From the NCBI RefSeq assembly GCF_014642635.1, contig NZ_BMIQ01000001.1, positions 434,001-498,000 of the forward strand: a stretch of 64,000 nucleotides of DNA, in the 5' to 3' direction. The DNA comes from Aureimonas endophytica (GTDB lineage Bacteria; Pseudomonadota; Alphaproteobacteria; Rhizobiales; Rhizobiaceae). Below are positions 41,658-50,445 of this stretch, piece by piece (position 1 is the first letter of the stretch; each line of letters opens with the position of its first letter). The notes beneath the pieces were generated by a model that was not told where the DNA came from, made no database searches, and saw only the letters and a list, made by a program, of their open reading frames with translations. A program made the translations under genes and the position numbers.

Positions 41658-41959
41658 GTGCCTTGTTTTCGCTGAAGAATTCCGGCTGGCGCGAGGCCCG
41701 ACAGGGGCGATCGCGGCCATTCTCCACCGAACGGTCTTTCTGCTCCGCCTTTACCGCTCGCCGGATCGTCGCGTCAACCTGTTGCGGACGCGCGATGTCC
41801 TTGCCCAATCGGAATCGCGAGACGTCGATAGCCTTGGATAGAACGATTGCCGAGCGGGCAGGCGTCACCGTTAGCAAGGCTTCACGGCGCTCCGCCGAGC
41901 CGTTGTCTTCGCAGATCGGACAACCCGGCCCAGGACCGCGGTTCGGGGAACCGAAGCGA
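41658..41959. other. Intergenic region without recognisable gene
   Basis: 302 bases between tRNA-Ser and a 56-aa gene. No coding frame with a ribosome site was found. The only structure noted is a small perfect hairpin (41939-41944 with 41948-41953) just after the stop of the 56-aa gene, possibly a weak terminator. Confidence 0.5.
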
Positions 41960-42130
41960 TCAGTACAGGCGTGAGCGCAACTCCGTCGCTTCCGCCGCGA
42001 GATGCGGCGCGAGTTCGAGCACGGCCTTGCGGTAAAGATCGTTGAGATCATCGACCATCGCCTGCTCCAAAGCCTCGTCTTCGGTGATCAGGTTGCGCTC
42101 GAGCGCCTTCACGGTTTCCGATGCGGACAT
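41960..42130 (-). CDS. Small hypothetical helical protein (56 aa)
   Basis: Cytoplasmic protein of 56 residues beginning MSASETVKALERNLITEDEA and ending ATELRSRLY, with acidic and leucine residues spaced as in helices. A GAGGG box nine bases before the ATG at 42130 supports translation. No family recognised. It is divergent from the PadR gene, with about 210 bases between the starts. Confidence 0.55.
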   Translation of the reverse strand: MSASETVKALERNLITEDEALEQAMVDDLNDLYRKAVLELAPHLAAEATELRSRLY

Positions 42131-42300
42131 GGCAGCTTCCCTCTTGGCTGACCAGGGACGAATCCACGAGGAGTCGCGCTGGTTCCATCGCCGCGTTTAC
42201 GAGCACCTTTGCATGGCGCGTGCCGACCATACGGCTGCGCTTTGTTCGACTTTCCGCAACGCCCCGGCGAGGACGATGCCGGCGGCACGGAATATGTTTC

Positions 42301-42338
42301 GATATATCTTGATTGCGAACATATCTCGATATATATCG
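42301..42338. promoter_or_regulatory. Twin AT-rich palindromes, likely operator of the PadR gene
   Basis: GATATATC (42301-42308) and a perfect 12-bp palindrome CGATATATATCG (42327-42338) share the CGATATAT core, with centres 28 bp apart. The second ends five bases before the PadR start. Around the first lies a wider inverted repeat ATATGTT...AACATAT. Such AT-rich repeats stand out in this GC-rich genome and suit autorepression. Confidence 0.6.
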
Positions 42339-42343
42339 GAATC

Positions 42344-42931
42344 ATGAAACACGATCATCATCACGGGTGCGACCCGCATTTCTTCCATGCCGAACGCAAC
42401 GGCGATCATCATCCGCACCGCCATCATGGGCGGCATCGCGGCCCGCATCACGAAGGGGGGCGCCGTGGCGGGCGGCCCTTCGACTACGGCGAGTTGCGGC
42501 TCCTCGTTCTCGCCATGCTCGCCGAGACCCCGCGTCACGGTTACGAGATCATCAAGGCCATCGAAGAGCGTTTCGGCGGCAGCTACAGCCCGAGTCCGGG
42601 CGTCATCTACCCGACGCTCGCCTGGCTCGACGACATGGGCTACGCCGTCGTGGAAGCAGAAAGCGGTGCCCGCAAGCGCTACCGCGTCACGCCGGAGGGC
42701 GAGGCCTTCCTGACCGCCAACCGGGCGGCCGCCGACGATCTTCTGGCACGCGGCGCGCATGGGGAAGGCGGCCGCCGGCCGGACATGCCCCCGCCGGTGC
42801 TGCGCGCCATGGAGAACCTGAAGCTCGCGATGCGGCTGCGGCTGCGGACGGGACCGCTGGACGAGACGGCGGCCGAGGCCATCGCTTCCGCCCTCGACGC
42901 GGCGGCTCTCGCGGTGGAGCGCAGCCGATGA
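42344..42931 (+). CDS. PadR-family regulator, YqjI-like, His-rich
   Basis: 195 aa. The first 40 residues hold 14 His and one Cys (MKHDHHHGCDPHFFH...), a probable metal-binding arm. The PadR winged helix follows: YGELRLLVLAMLAETPRHGY, then GSYSPSPGVIYPTLAWLDDMG. This arrangement is that of E. coli YqjI, a nickel-responsive repressor linked to iron homeostasis. The C-terminal helices should form the dimer. ATG 42344 is chosen because the His arm begins there and the operator ends just before it. The DUF2218 gene follows with a four-base overlap. Metal specificity is inferred. Confidence 0.85.
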   Translation: MKHDHHHGCDPHFFHAERNGDHHPHRHHGRHRGPHHEGGRRGGRPFDYGELRLLVLAMLAETPRHGYEIIKAIEERFGGSYSPSPGVIYPTLAWLDDMGYAVVEAESGARKRYRVTPEGEAFLTANRAAADDLLARGAHGEGGRRPDMPPPVLRAMENLKLAMRLRLRTGPLDETAAEAIASALDAAALAVERSR

Positions 42932-43242
42932 GCGGCCCTGCGACGGAACCGGCCGAGCTGGTCCGCCGCGAGGCGCGCATCACTACGGCCCATGCGAGCC
43001 GCTATCTCCAGCAGCTCTGCAAGCACTTCGCCCACAAGCGCCCTGTCTCTTTCGATGAGCGTGCCGGGCGGATCGAGTTCACGATCGGCGATTGCCGCCT
43101 GGCGGCAGACGACGAAGCCTTGACCTTGCGTCTCGAAGCGCCGGACGAGGCACAGTTGGAGCAACTCCAGGATGTCGTGATCCGCCATCTGGAGCGCTTC
43201 GCGTTCCGCGAAAGCCTCGCGGTTCGCTGGAAGGCGGCCTGA
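42928..43242 (+). CDS. DUF2218 domain protein
   Basis: 104 aa, the size of a stand-alone DUF2218 protein. Recognised by TAHASRYLQQLCKHFAHKRPVSF and the C-terminal DVVIRHLERFAFRE. DUF2218 proteins are found beside or fused to siderophore-interacting ferric reductases (YqjH type), the targets of YqjI, which fits its coupling by ATGA overlap to the YqjI-like repressor. No reductase gene is present here. Likely repressed by the upstream PadR protein and involved in metal handling; mechanism unknown. Confidence 0.85.
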   Translation: MSGPATEPAELVRREARITTAHASRYLQQLCKHFAHKRPVSFDERAGRIEFTIGDCRLAADDEALTLRLEAPDEAQLEQLQDVVIRHLERFAFRESLAVRWKAA

Positions 43243-43252
43243 GGTAATGGGT

Positions 43253-43288
43253 CGCCATCGCACGGCTCGGATGACCGATGCGATGGCG
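43253..43288 (+). terminator. Stem-loop after the PadR-DUF2218 operon
   Basis: A perfect 10-bp inverted repeat (43253-43262 with 43279-43288) with a 16-base loop begins ten bases after the DUF2218 stop. It is followed by a moderately T-rich stretch (CCGGCTTCCGTCTCTC). Confidence 0.5.
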
Positions 43289-43810
43289 GCCGGCTTCCGT
43301 CTCTCACATCCGATGGCAATCGAAGTCCGGGCGGCTTCGCCCAACGGTTCGACGCCGGCAACGTCCTCACAGCCGAGAACCGGGTCTCGCGACCGTATTT
43401 GTTACAATTCGTGAAGTCTTTCGATCAGATCGCAGAATCGGGCCATTTGATGGCGGATTCGAGGCGTCCCGAAGGTTTCAACTAGGTCTGTTTGATGCTT
43501 CGGCGCTGCGATGGTCCGCGCTTTGGAACAACAAAAACCCTTGTAGCACAGGCGTATAAACGAGATCCCCGTCGCCTGGAGTCGACTTCGGGACATACCT
43601 CCCGTTAACCATGCCATCGCATTGCTGCAATGTTGCAGATTGGCTGCGGTCAAGTTCGTTTTTCTTGCGTAGGGCCTGTCGAGACTCGGCCCGCGTGATT
43701 GAAACTCGATTTAATCTCTTGGTAACGTTCTGCGGCGAGGGATGGCGCGGGGGCGCCTCGAAGCCGGATGGCTGCGATCCCTTGCGAACGAAGCGGTCGG
43801 GGACCTTGGC
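43289..43810. other. Long intergenic region upstream of rlpA
   Basis: About 520 bases of lower G+C than the surroundings. An open frame of 93 codons lies at 43278-43559 but has no ribosome site or recognisable product. The region includes TTAA-TCTCTTG-GTAA (43711-43725), one mismatch from a full CtrA box TTAA-N7-TTAA, and a TTAACCAT string near 43608. These sit where an rlpA promoter is expected. A small RNA cannot be excluded. Confidence 0.4.
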
Positions 43811-44977
43811 ATGCAGGATGGCCGGATGATGTGGGGGAAGGGCGCGACCGTTTCGGCTTTCGTCGTCGCTGCGCTTTTCCTCGGCGGGTGCCAGTCCGAG
43901 GTCAAGCACGAGACCGCCAAGCGCATCAAGAGCGATCCAAAGGAGCGGTTTACCGAATCCGAATATGGCGTGAAGGCCAGCCCGCGCGTCACCGATCTCG
44001 TCAAGGTTCCGAAGGGCGGCGGTCGCGAGCAGCTCGGTCGGCCCTACAAGGTCAAGGGCAAGTGGTACTATCCCAAGGAGCAGCCGGGCTATGTCCAGGT
44101 CGGCAATGCCTCCTGGTATGGTTCCAGCTTCCATGGTCGTCTGACCGCGAATGGCGAAGTCTACGACATGTTCGGCCTGTCGGGGGCTCATCCGACCTTT
44201 CCGCTGCCCTCCTATGCGCGCGTCACGAATATGGAGACCGGCGCGAATGTCGTCGTCCGCATCAACGATCGCGGCCCCTATGTGGCCGATCGAATGATGG
44301 ACCTGTCGTCGAAGGCGGCCGACATGCTCGGCTACAAGTCGACCGGTCTCGGCCGGATCAAGGTGGAATATATCGGCAAGGCGCCGCTCGAGGGCGACGA
44401 CACGCCCATGCTGATGGCGAGCTATCGGCCCGGCAACGTGGCGCCTTCCGTCAATGACGGGCTGCCGACCGGCGTGATGCTGGCGATGAACGAACAGTCG
44501 AACGTGCCGGGCTACGCCACCCTGGCACGGATGCCGGCGCGAACGGCGACGACCGCCGCGAAGCCGGCGAATGACGCGGCCAGCATCGACTCGATCATCC
44601 GCGACGCGGCGACGAGCGAGACGGGCCGGCGGGTGACGCTTCCGACCCGGCGCCCCGATCGCGTCCCCTCGGTGGTCGCCTCCTATGCGCCGGCGATCAA
44701 GGCGGCCTCGCGCCCCGGCGCGGCGGCGCCGCTCGGCGCCTTGGCGCGCCCGCTCGGGGCGAAACCCCAGCGCATCGAGATCGGCGCCGTTTCCGACGCC
44801 GCCAAGCTCGGCCTCCTGCGCGACCTCGCCGCCCGCAATGGCGGCGCGTTGATCGCCGACGCGGGCGAGGGGGCCATGACCTATGCCATGGAGATCGCGG
44901 CGGCAGCCGATGCCGATACCGTGCTGCGGGAACTCTGGCGGGACGGTGTCGCGGACGCCTTCGTTCTTCGCGATTGA
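43811..44977 (+). CDS. rlpA: Septal ring lytic transglycosylase RlpA family lipoprotein
   Basis: 388 aa. Signal sequence with lipobox LGGC near residue 26. The double-psi beta-barrel domain spans about residues 95-185: VGNASWYGSSFHGRLTANGE, GAHPTFPLPSYARV and VVVRINDRGPYVADRMMDLS, including the catalytic Asp of the fold. RlpA cleaves peptidoglycan strands lacking stem peptides at the septum. The C-terminal 70 residues look like a degenerate SPOR-type domain. GGGGA at 43799-43803 sets the ATG at 43811. It precedes a DD-carboxypeptidase gene, as in other alphaproteobacteria. Confidence 0.9.
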   Translation: MQDGRMMWGKGATVSAFVVAALFLGGCQSEVKHETAKRIKSDPKERFTESEYGVKASPRVTDLVKVPKGGGREQLGRPYKVKGKWYYPKEQPGYVQVGNASWYGSSFHGRLTANGEVYDMFGLSGAHPTFPLPSYARVTNMETGANVVVRINDRGPYVADRMMDLSSKAADMLGYKSTGLGRIKVEYIGKAPLEGDDTPMLMASYRPGNVAPSVNDGLPTGVMLAMNEQSNVPGYATLARMPARTATTAAKPANDAASIDSIIRDAATSETGRRVTLPTRRPDRVPSVVASYAPAIKAASRPGAAAPLGALARPLGAKPQRIEIGAVSDAAKLGLLRDLAARNGGALIADAGEGAMTYAMEIAAAADADTVLRELWRDGVADAFVLRD

Positions 44978-45037
44978 CGGGGCGCCGCGCCGCCGCGACG
45001 CGCGCTTTCCACTCACCTTTCGGGACCGATCTGCGCT

Positions 45038-46303
45038 ATGCTCCATCGCAGCAGAATCCGCGCGCCCATTTCCATGATGCCCTTTCTTCAATTTGACGAT
45101 CATCCCGCGGCCGGCGCGCCGGGCCGGCCGCGATCGCGCCGGATCGCCGCCTTGCTGGCGCTCGGGCTTTCGCTCGGTGCCGCCTTTCCCGCCACGGCGG
45201 CGGAGCCATGGGCGCCGGAGCAGACCAAGGCGAAACAGGCGCTCGTCCTCGACGGCGAGACGGGTGCGATCCTCTTCGAGAAGGATGCCGACCAGCCGTT
45301 CCGTCCGGCCTCGCTCGCGAAGCTGATGACGATGGAGGTCGTGTTCGAGGCACTTGAAACCAAGAAGCTGGCGCTCGATCAGAATTTTCGTGTCAGCGAC
45401 CATGCCTGGCGCACCGGCGGCGCGCCCTCCGGCACCTCGACCATGTTCGCCAAGCTGAAATCCGACGTGCCGCTGGAGGCGCTGATCCGGGGCACGATCG
45501 TGCAGGCGGCCAATGACGCGGCGATCGTGATCGCGGAAGGCATGGCGGGGTCCGAGGAGGCCTTCGCCGGCCTGATGAACGAGCGCGCCCGCCAGCTCGG
45601 CCTGACAGGCTCGACCTTCGTCAATCCGACCGGTCTGCCGGCCGAGGGACAGAAGGTGACGGCGCGCGATCTCGTGGCGCTGGCGCGCCATATCGAGGAG
45701 CACCATCCCGACCTCTACCGGATCTATGCCGAGCCGCAGTTCGAGTGGAACAAGATCACCCAGCGCAACCGCAATCCGCTGCTGCAGGAAGGGCTTGGCG
45801 CCACCGGCATGGGCACCGGCTATACCGAGGCCTCCGGCTATTCGATCGTCGGCGTGACGGAGAAGGAGGGCCACACGACCTTCGTCGTCCTCGGCGGCCT
45901 GCCCTCGATCGCGGATCGGCAGGCGGACGCCCGGCGCATGATCGAATGGGCGGACGGCGCCTTCCGGCGCGAGACGCTGTTCCAGCCGGGACAGACGGTC
46001 GGCGCTGCGGCGGTCTATGGCGGCCTCGTGCCGAGTGTCGCCATGGTCGCCAGGGAGCCGATCCGCGCCTTCGTACCGCAAGCCAAGCCGGAGGAGGCCA
46101 GCGCCCGCATCGTCTATGACGGCCCCATCCAGGCGCCAGTGGCGGCCGGCCAGAAAATCGGCCATCTCGACATCCTGATCGGGCGGCAGGTCAGCGTGTC
46201 CTACGATCTCTTCGCGGCGCGGGCCGTGGAGCAGGGCACCTTCGCCGGGCGGGCGCTCGATGCCGCGCAGGAACTCGCCTTCGGCTGGATCCGGGCATTG
46301 TGA
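45038..46303 (+). CDS. dacA: D-alanyl-D-alanine carboxypeptidase family protein
   Basis: 421 aa. Signal peptide around residues 33-55 after a long N-terminus; ATG 45074 is an alternative start. The serine peptidase S11 domain has motif 1 PASLAKLM (Ser92, Lys95) intact. Motif 2, normally SxN, is Ala157-Ala-Asn159. Motif 3, normally KTG, is Gly259-Thr-Gly261 in ATGMGTGYTEASGY. The C-terminal PBP5-type beta domain follows. It should trim the terminal D-Ala of peptidoglycan stem peptides, but the changed motifs leave its activity open. Coupled to tmk downstream. Confidence 0.88.
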   Translation: MLHRSRIRAPISMMPFLQFDDHPAAGAPGRPRSRRIAALLALGLSLGAAFPATAAEPWAPEQTKAKQALVLDGETGAILFEKDADQPFRPASLAKLMTMEVVFEALETKKLALDQNFRVSDHAWRTGGAPSGTSTMFAKLKSDVPLEALIRGTIVQAANDAAIVIAEGMAGSEEAFAGLMNERARQLGLTGSTFVNPTGLPAEGQKVTARDLVALARHIEEHHPDLYRIYAEPQFEWNKITQRNRNPLLQEGLGATGMGTGYTEASGYSIVGVTEKEGHTTFVVLGGLPSIADRQADARRMIEWADGAFRRETLFQPGQTVGAAAVYGGLVPSVAMVAREPIRAFVPQAKPEEASARIVYDGPIQAPVAAGQKIGHLDILIGRQVSVSYDLFAARAVEQGTFAGRALDAAQELAFGWIRAL

Positions 46304-46317
46304 GGCCGGAGACGGGC

Positions 46318-47007
46318 GTGAGCGGCTTCTTCATCAGTTTCGAGGGCGGCGAGGGCAGCGGGAAGTCGACGCAGATCGCCCGGCTTGCCGAACGGCTCGC
46401 CGAGAAGGGCTACGATACCTTCACGACGCGCGAGCCGGGCGGCTCGCCGGGCGGCGAGGCCTTGCGCCATGTCATCCTGTCCGGCGCCGCCCGGCTGCTG
46501 GCGCCGGATCTCGAAATCCTGCTCTTCGCGGCGGCGCGGGCCGACCATGTGACGAGCGTCATCCGTCCGGCGCTGGCGCGAGGCTCCGTCGTCATCTGCG
46601 ATCGCTTCCAGGATTCGACCCGCGTCTATCAGGGTCTCGCCGGCGCTGACCGGCGCCTCGTCGCGGCGCTCGAACACTTGGCGATCGGAGCCACGCAGCC
46701 GGACCTGACGGTGCTGCTCGACCTCCCGGCCGCGACCGGGCTCGCCCGGGCGGACCAACGCCGGGGCGGTGCCGTCGCCGACCGTTTCGAGAGCGAGGCG
46801 CTCGCCGTTCACGAGGCGCGTCGACAGCGATTTCTGGAGATCGCCCGAAGCGAGCCGCAGCGTTGCGTGATCGTCGACGGCGACCGTCCCATCGACGATG
46901 TGGCGCGCGAAGTGGCCTTCCTGGCGCTCGATCGACTCGACGGACGACGGCGCGAAGGACGGCTCCCGCCTGCCGAGCCCGCCGCGACCGTACCGGGTCC
47001 GGCATGA
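46318..47007 (+). CDS. tmk: Thymidylate kinase
   Basis: Phosphorylates dTMP to dTDP for DNA synthesis. 229 aa. P-loop FEGGEGSGKSTQ near residue 8, DRx motif VVICDRFQDSTRVYQG, and the lid region near ADQRRGGAVADRFESE. GTG 46318 (MSGFFISFEGG) is preferred for its GGAGA box; a GTG at 46300 overlaps the dacA stop. Overlaps holB by four bases (ATGA), the classical tmk-holB pair. The C-terminus is extended by about 20 disordered residues. Confidence 0.96.
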   Translation: MSGFFISFEGGEGSGKSTQIARLAERLAEKGYDTFTTREPGGSPGGEALRHVILSGAARLLAPDLEILLFAAARADHVTSVIRPALARGSVVICDRFQDSTRVYQGLAGADRRLVAALEHLAIGATQPDLTVLLDLPAATGLARADQRRGGAVADRFESEALAVHEARRQRFLEIARSEPQRCVIVDGDRPIDDVAREVAFLALDRLDGRRREGRLPPAEPAATVPGPA

Positions 47008-48011
47008 GCGACGTCGATCTCGCGCCGGCCGAGCACGATGCGCTCGAAGGCGTTCCGTCACCGGCCGAAAACGACCGGCTGCGGGGGCACGAGGCGGCTC
47101 TCGCGCAGCTGCTTGCAGCCCATCGCGCGGGTCGGCTTCATCACGCCTGGCTGCTTCAGGGGCCGCGCGGCATCGGCAAGGCGACGCTCGCCTTCGCCGT
47201 CGCCCGTCAGCTTCTCGGCGGGGACGATGCCGGGAACGCGGCGCGGCAGATCGCTTCCGGCTCCCATCCCAATCTCCTGCATCTGACGCGCGCCGAGGCC
47301 GATCGCGGCGGCTTCAAGACCCAGATCACCGTCGACGAGGTGCGCAAGCTCAACCGCTTCTTCCAGACGACCGCCGGCAACGACCGCTGGCGCATCGCGA
47401 TCGTCGATCCGGCGGACGACCTGAACCGCAATGCCGCGAACGCACTGCTGAAGACGCTGGAAGAGCCGCCGGATCGCTCGCTGTTCCTCATCGTCAATCA
47501 CTTGCCCGGCCGGCTGCTGCCGACGATCCGCTCGCGCTGCCGCGTGTTGCGTCTCGATCCGCTGCCGGCGCCGGTCTTGACCGGCATCCTGGACGAGCTC
47601 GCGATTCCCGCGACGGAGGCCGATCGCGGCTCGGCCGCTGCGCGGGCCGAAGGCAGCGTGCGCGGCGCCATCATGCTTCTCACCAGCGGTGGCCTGGAGA
47701 TCGAGAAGCGACTCGATGCCCTGTTCGCGGCGCCCGAACCGGAATGGCACGGCATCCAGGCGCTGGCCGACGAGGTGACGCAGCGTGGCCGCGAAACCAG
47801 CTTCGACCTGACGCTGGCGGCGCTGTTCGCAAGGCTCGCGGCGGACGGCGAGGCGGCGGCGCTCAGCGGGCAGGGGCGCCGCGCGGCGCGCCTCGCCCGG
47901 CTCCATGCCGAGGAGGCGGCGCGCTTTCGCGAGGGGCTGGCCTTCAATCTCGACCGCAAGCAGATGCTGCTGACCCATTTCCATCGCCGGTTCGCCCTGG
48001 CAGGACCGTGA
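47004..48011 (+). CDS. holB: DNA polymerase III subunit delta'
   Basis: Clamp-loader subunit, 335 aa. An AAA+ fold with the degenerate P-loop LLQGPRGIGKATLAFA, a DEV sensor segment (QITVDEVRKLNRFF), the Walker B/arginine-finger region ANALLKTLEEPPDRSLF, and the sensor segment LLPTIRSRCRVLRL. It has no zinc-module cysteines, usual for alphaproteobacterial HolB. Coupled to tmk upstream; metG follows after 42 bases, and the three plus tatD and the MBL gene form one run. Confidence 0.95.
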   Translation: MSDVDLAPAEHDALEGVPSPAENDRLRGHEAALAQLLAAHRAGRLHHAWLLQGPRGIGKATLAFAVARQLLGGDDAGNAARQIASGSHPNLLHLTRAEADRGGFKTQITVDEVRKLNRFFQTTAGNDRWRIAIVDPADDLNRNAANALLKTLEEPPDRSLFLIVNHLPGRLLPTIRSRCRVLRLDPLPAPVLTGILDELAIPATEADRGSAAARAEGSVRGAIMLLTSGGLEIEKRLDALFAAPEPEWHGIQALADEVTQRGRETSFDLTLAALFARLAADGEAAALSGQGRRAARLARLHAEEAARFREGLAFNLDRKQMLLTHFHRRFALAGP

Positions 48012-48053
48012 CGGCGCGCCGATTGAGGCGGGCCGTTCGATCGCCTATAGGGC

Positions 48054-49625
48054 ATGGACCCGATGCCCTCCGATGACGAGCCGATGGCCGAACGCTTCTA
48101 TCTGACGACCGCAATCTCGTATCCGAACGGCAGGCCGCATATCGGCCATGCCTACGAGCTGATCGCCACCGACGCGATCGCCCGCTTCAAGCGGCTCGAC
48201 GGCTACGACGTCATGTTCCTTACCGGCACGGACGAGCACGGCATGAAGATGCTGCAGACGGCCCGCGCCGAGGGCATCGCCGTGCGCGATCTCGCGGATC
48301 GCAACGCGGCCGAGTTCCAGCGCATGGCGGAGGTGCTCGGCGCGTCCAACGACGACTTCATCCGCACCACGGAAGAGCGGCACAAGCTGGCCTGCCAGGA
48401 GATCTGGCGCCGCATGGCGGCGTCGGGCGACATCTACAAGGATGCCTATTCCGGCTGGTATTCCGTCCGCGACGAGGCTTTCTACGCCGAAGACGAGACC
48501 GAGGTTCGGGCCGATGGCAACCGCTACGGCCCGCAGGGCACGCAGGTGACCTGGGTCGAGGAGGAAAGCTATTTCTTCCGCCTTTCGGCCTTCCAGGACC
48601 GGCTTCTCGCCCATTACGAGGCCAATCCCGATTTCGTCGGGCCGGCCGAGCGGCGCAACGAGGTCGTCTCCTTCGTCAGGCAGGGCCTGCGCGACCTGTC
48701 GGTCTCGCGCACGACCTTCGACTGGGGCATCCCTGTGCCCGGCGACGAGAAGCATGTGATGTATGTCTGGGTCGATGCCCTGACGAACTATCTGACGGCG
48801 ACCGGCTTTCTCGATGACGGCGAGCGCGCGGCGTTCTGGCCGGCGGATCTGCATGTCATCGGCAAGGACATCGTCCGATTCCACGCCGTCTACTGGCCGG
48901 CCTTTCTGCTCTCGGCCGGCCTGCCGCTGCCCAAGCGCGTCTTCGCCCATGGCTTTCTCTTCAATCGCGGAGAGAAGATGTCGAAATCGGTCGGCAATGT
49001 CGTCGATCCGTTTTCGCTCGTCGCCAATTACGGGCTCGATGCGGCGCGCTACTTCTTCCTGCGCGAGGTGCCCTTCGGCCAGGATGGCAGCTATTCGCAC
49101 GAGGCGATCGTCAACCGCACCAATTCCGAACTCGCCAACGATCTCGGCAATCTCGCGCAGCGCTCGCTCTCGATGATCGCCAAGCATTGCGATGGCCGGG
49201 TCCCGCAACCGGGCGCCTTCGGCGAGGCCGACAAGGCGATCCTGTCGACGAGCGGCGCGCTCCTGATCGCGGCGCGCGAGGCGGTCGACCGGCAGGAGAT
49301 CCATGCCATGCTGGCGCCGATCTTCGCCGTCGTCGCCGAGGCGAACCGCTATTTCGCCGGCCAGGAGCCCTGGGCGCTGCGCAAGAGCGATCCGGCCCGC
49401 ATGGCGACCGTGCTCTATGTCACGGCCGAGGTGCTGCGCCGCGTCGCGATCCTGCTTCAGCCGATCATGCCGGAAAGTATGGCGAAGCTTCTCGACATTC
49501 TCGCCGTGGCGGCGGACGAGCGCAGCTTCACCGAACTGACGCCCGACATCCGGCTGGAAGCCGGCCGCGCCATGCCGGCACCGGCGGCGATCTTCCCGCG
49601 CTACGTGGAACCGGACACCGTCTGA
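48054..49625 (+). CDS. metG: Methionyl-tRNA synthetase
   Basis: Charges tRNA-Met, including the initiator. 523 aa, class I synthetase. HIGH motif [22 protein letters not shown] motif [14 protein letters not shown], and an anticodon-binding helical domain at the end; the extra C-terminal tRNA-binding (EMAP) domain is absent, as in many rhizobia. Start alternatives: ATG 48054, 48063 or 48084 ([16 protein letters not shown]); the last is closest to the family start. tatD begins one base after the stop. Confidence 0.96.
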   Translation: MDPMPSDDEPMAERFYLTTAISYPNGRPHIGHAYELIATDAIARFKRLDGYDVMFLTGTDEHGMKMLQTARAEGIAVRDLADRNAAEFQRMAEVLGASNDDFIRTTEERHKLACQEIWRRMAASGDIYKDAYSGWYSVRDEAFYAEDETEVRADGNRYGPQGTQVTWVEEESYFFRLSAFQDRLLAHYEANPDFVGPAERRNEVVSFVRQGLRDLSVSRTTFDWGIPVPGDEKHVMYVWVDALTNYLTATGFLDDGERAAFWPADLHVIGKDIVRFHAVYWPAFLLSAGLPLPKRVFAHGFLFNRGEKMSKSVGNVVDPFSLVANYGLDAARYFFLREVPFGQDGSYSHEAIVNRTNSELANDLGNLAQRSLSMIAKHCDGRVPQPGAFGEADKAILSTSGALLIAAREAVDRQEIHAMLAPIFAVVAEANRYFAGQEPWALRKSDPARMATVLYVTAEVLRRVAILLQPIMPESMAKLLDILAVAADERSFTELTPDIRLEAGRAMPAPAAIFPRYVEPDTV

Positions 49626-49626
49626 C

Positions 49627-50445
49627 ATGACTGCCGCGCCTTTCATCGTCGACAGCCACTGCCATCTGGATTTCCCGGATTTCGACGCCGATCGCGACGC
49701 CCTGATCGAGCGGGCGCAACAGGCCGACGTGCGGCTGATGGTGACGATCTCGACCCGCGTCGCCCGGCTGGCGCGCCTTCTGGAGCTGACGCGCGCCTAT
49801 CCGAATGTCTATGCCTCGGTCGGCACCCATCCGCTCAGCGCCGGCGAGGAGCCGGATCTCGATACGGACGAGTATGTGCGCTGGTCCGCGGAGCCGAAGA
49901 TCGTCGCGATCGGCGAAGCTGGGCTCGATTACTTCCACGAGGGCGCGCCGCCTGCGGTGCAGGAGCGCGTCTTCCGCAAGCAGATCGCGGCGGCGCGGGT
50001 TACCGGCCTGCCGCTCGTCATCCATTCGCGCGAATGCGATGCCGACATGATGCGCATCTTGACGGACGAGATCAGGCAGGAGCGGTTCGGCTTCGTCCTC
50101 CATTGCTTCACCGCAGGGCGCGAATTGGCCGAGCACGGTCTGGCGCTCGGCGGCTACGTCTCGTTCTCGGGCATCCTGGCCTTTAAGCGGTCCGAGGATC
50201 TGCGCGCGATCGCCGTGACGATCCCGGATGACCGGATTCTGGTCGAGACCGACGCGCCCTATCTCGCGCCGCCGCCGAACCGGGGCAAGCGCAACGAACC
50301 CGCCTTCGTGCGCGACACGGCGGCGGCGCTTGCCGAGGTGAAGGGGCTGACGCTCGAGGAACTCGCCACCCGGACCTCGGACAATTTCTTCCGGCTCTTC
50401 TCGAAAGTGCCGGACCCCCGCCAAGCCGCCGCCAAAGCCGCATGA
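49627..50445 (+). CDS. tatD: TatD family metal-dependent DNase
   Basis: 272 aa TIM-barrel hydrolase. Metal ligands are seen in VDSHCHLDFPDFD (HxH), AIGEAGLDYFHE (Glu), LPLVIHSRECDADM and FVLHCFTAG (His), and VETDAPYLAPPPNRGKRNEP (Asp). The family has 3'-5' exonuclease activity on damaged DNA or RNA. Between metG and a metallo-beta-lactamase gene, with which it overlaps by four bases; metG-tatD-MBL is a conserved alphaproteobacterial order. Confidence 0.95.
   Translation: MTAAPFIVDSHCHLDFPDFDADRDALIERAQQADVRLMVTISTRVARLARLLELTRAYPNVYASVGTHPLSAGEEPDLDTDEYVRWSAEPKIVAIGEAGLDYFHEGAPPAVQERVFRKQIAAARVTGLPLVIHSRECDADMMRILTDEIRQERFGFVLHCFTAGRELAEHGLALGGYVSFSGILAFKRSEDLRAIAVTIPDDRILVETDAPYLAPPPNRGKRNEPAFVRDTAAALAEVKGLTLEELATRTSDNFFRLFSKVPDPRQAAAKAA

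Noticed and set aside
43278-43559. 93-codon open frame before rlpA
   Set aside because: No ribosome site, no domain, odd composition, and it starts inside the terminator-like hairpin of the previous operon.
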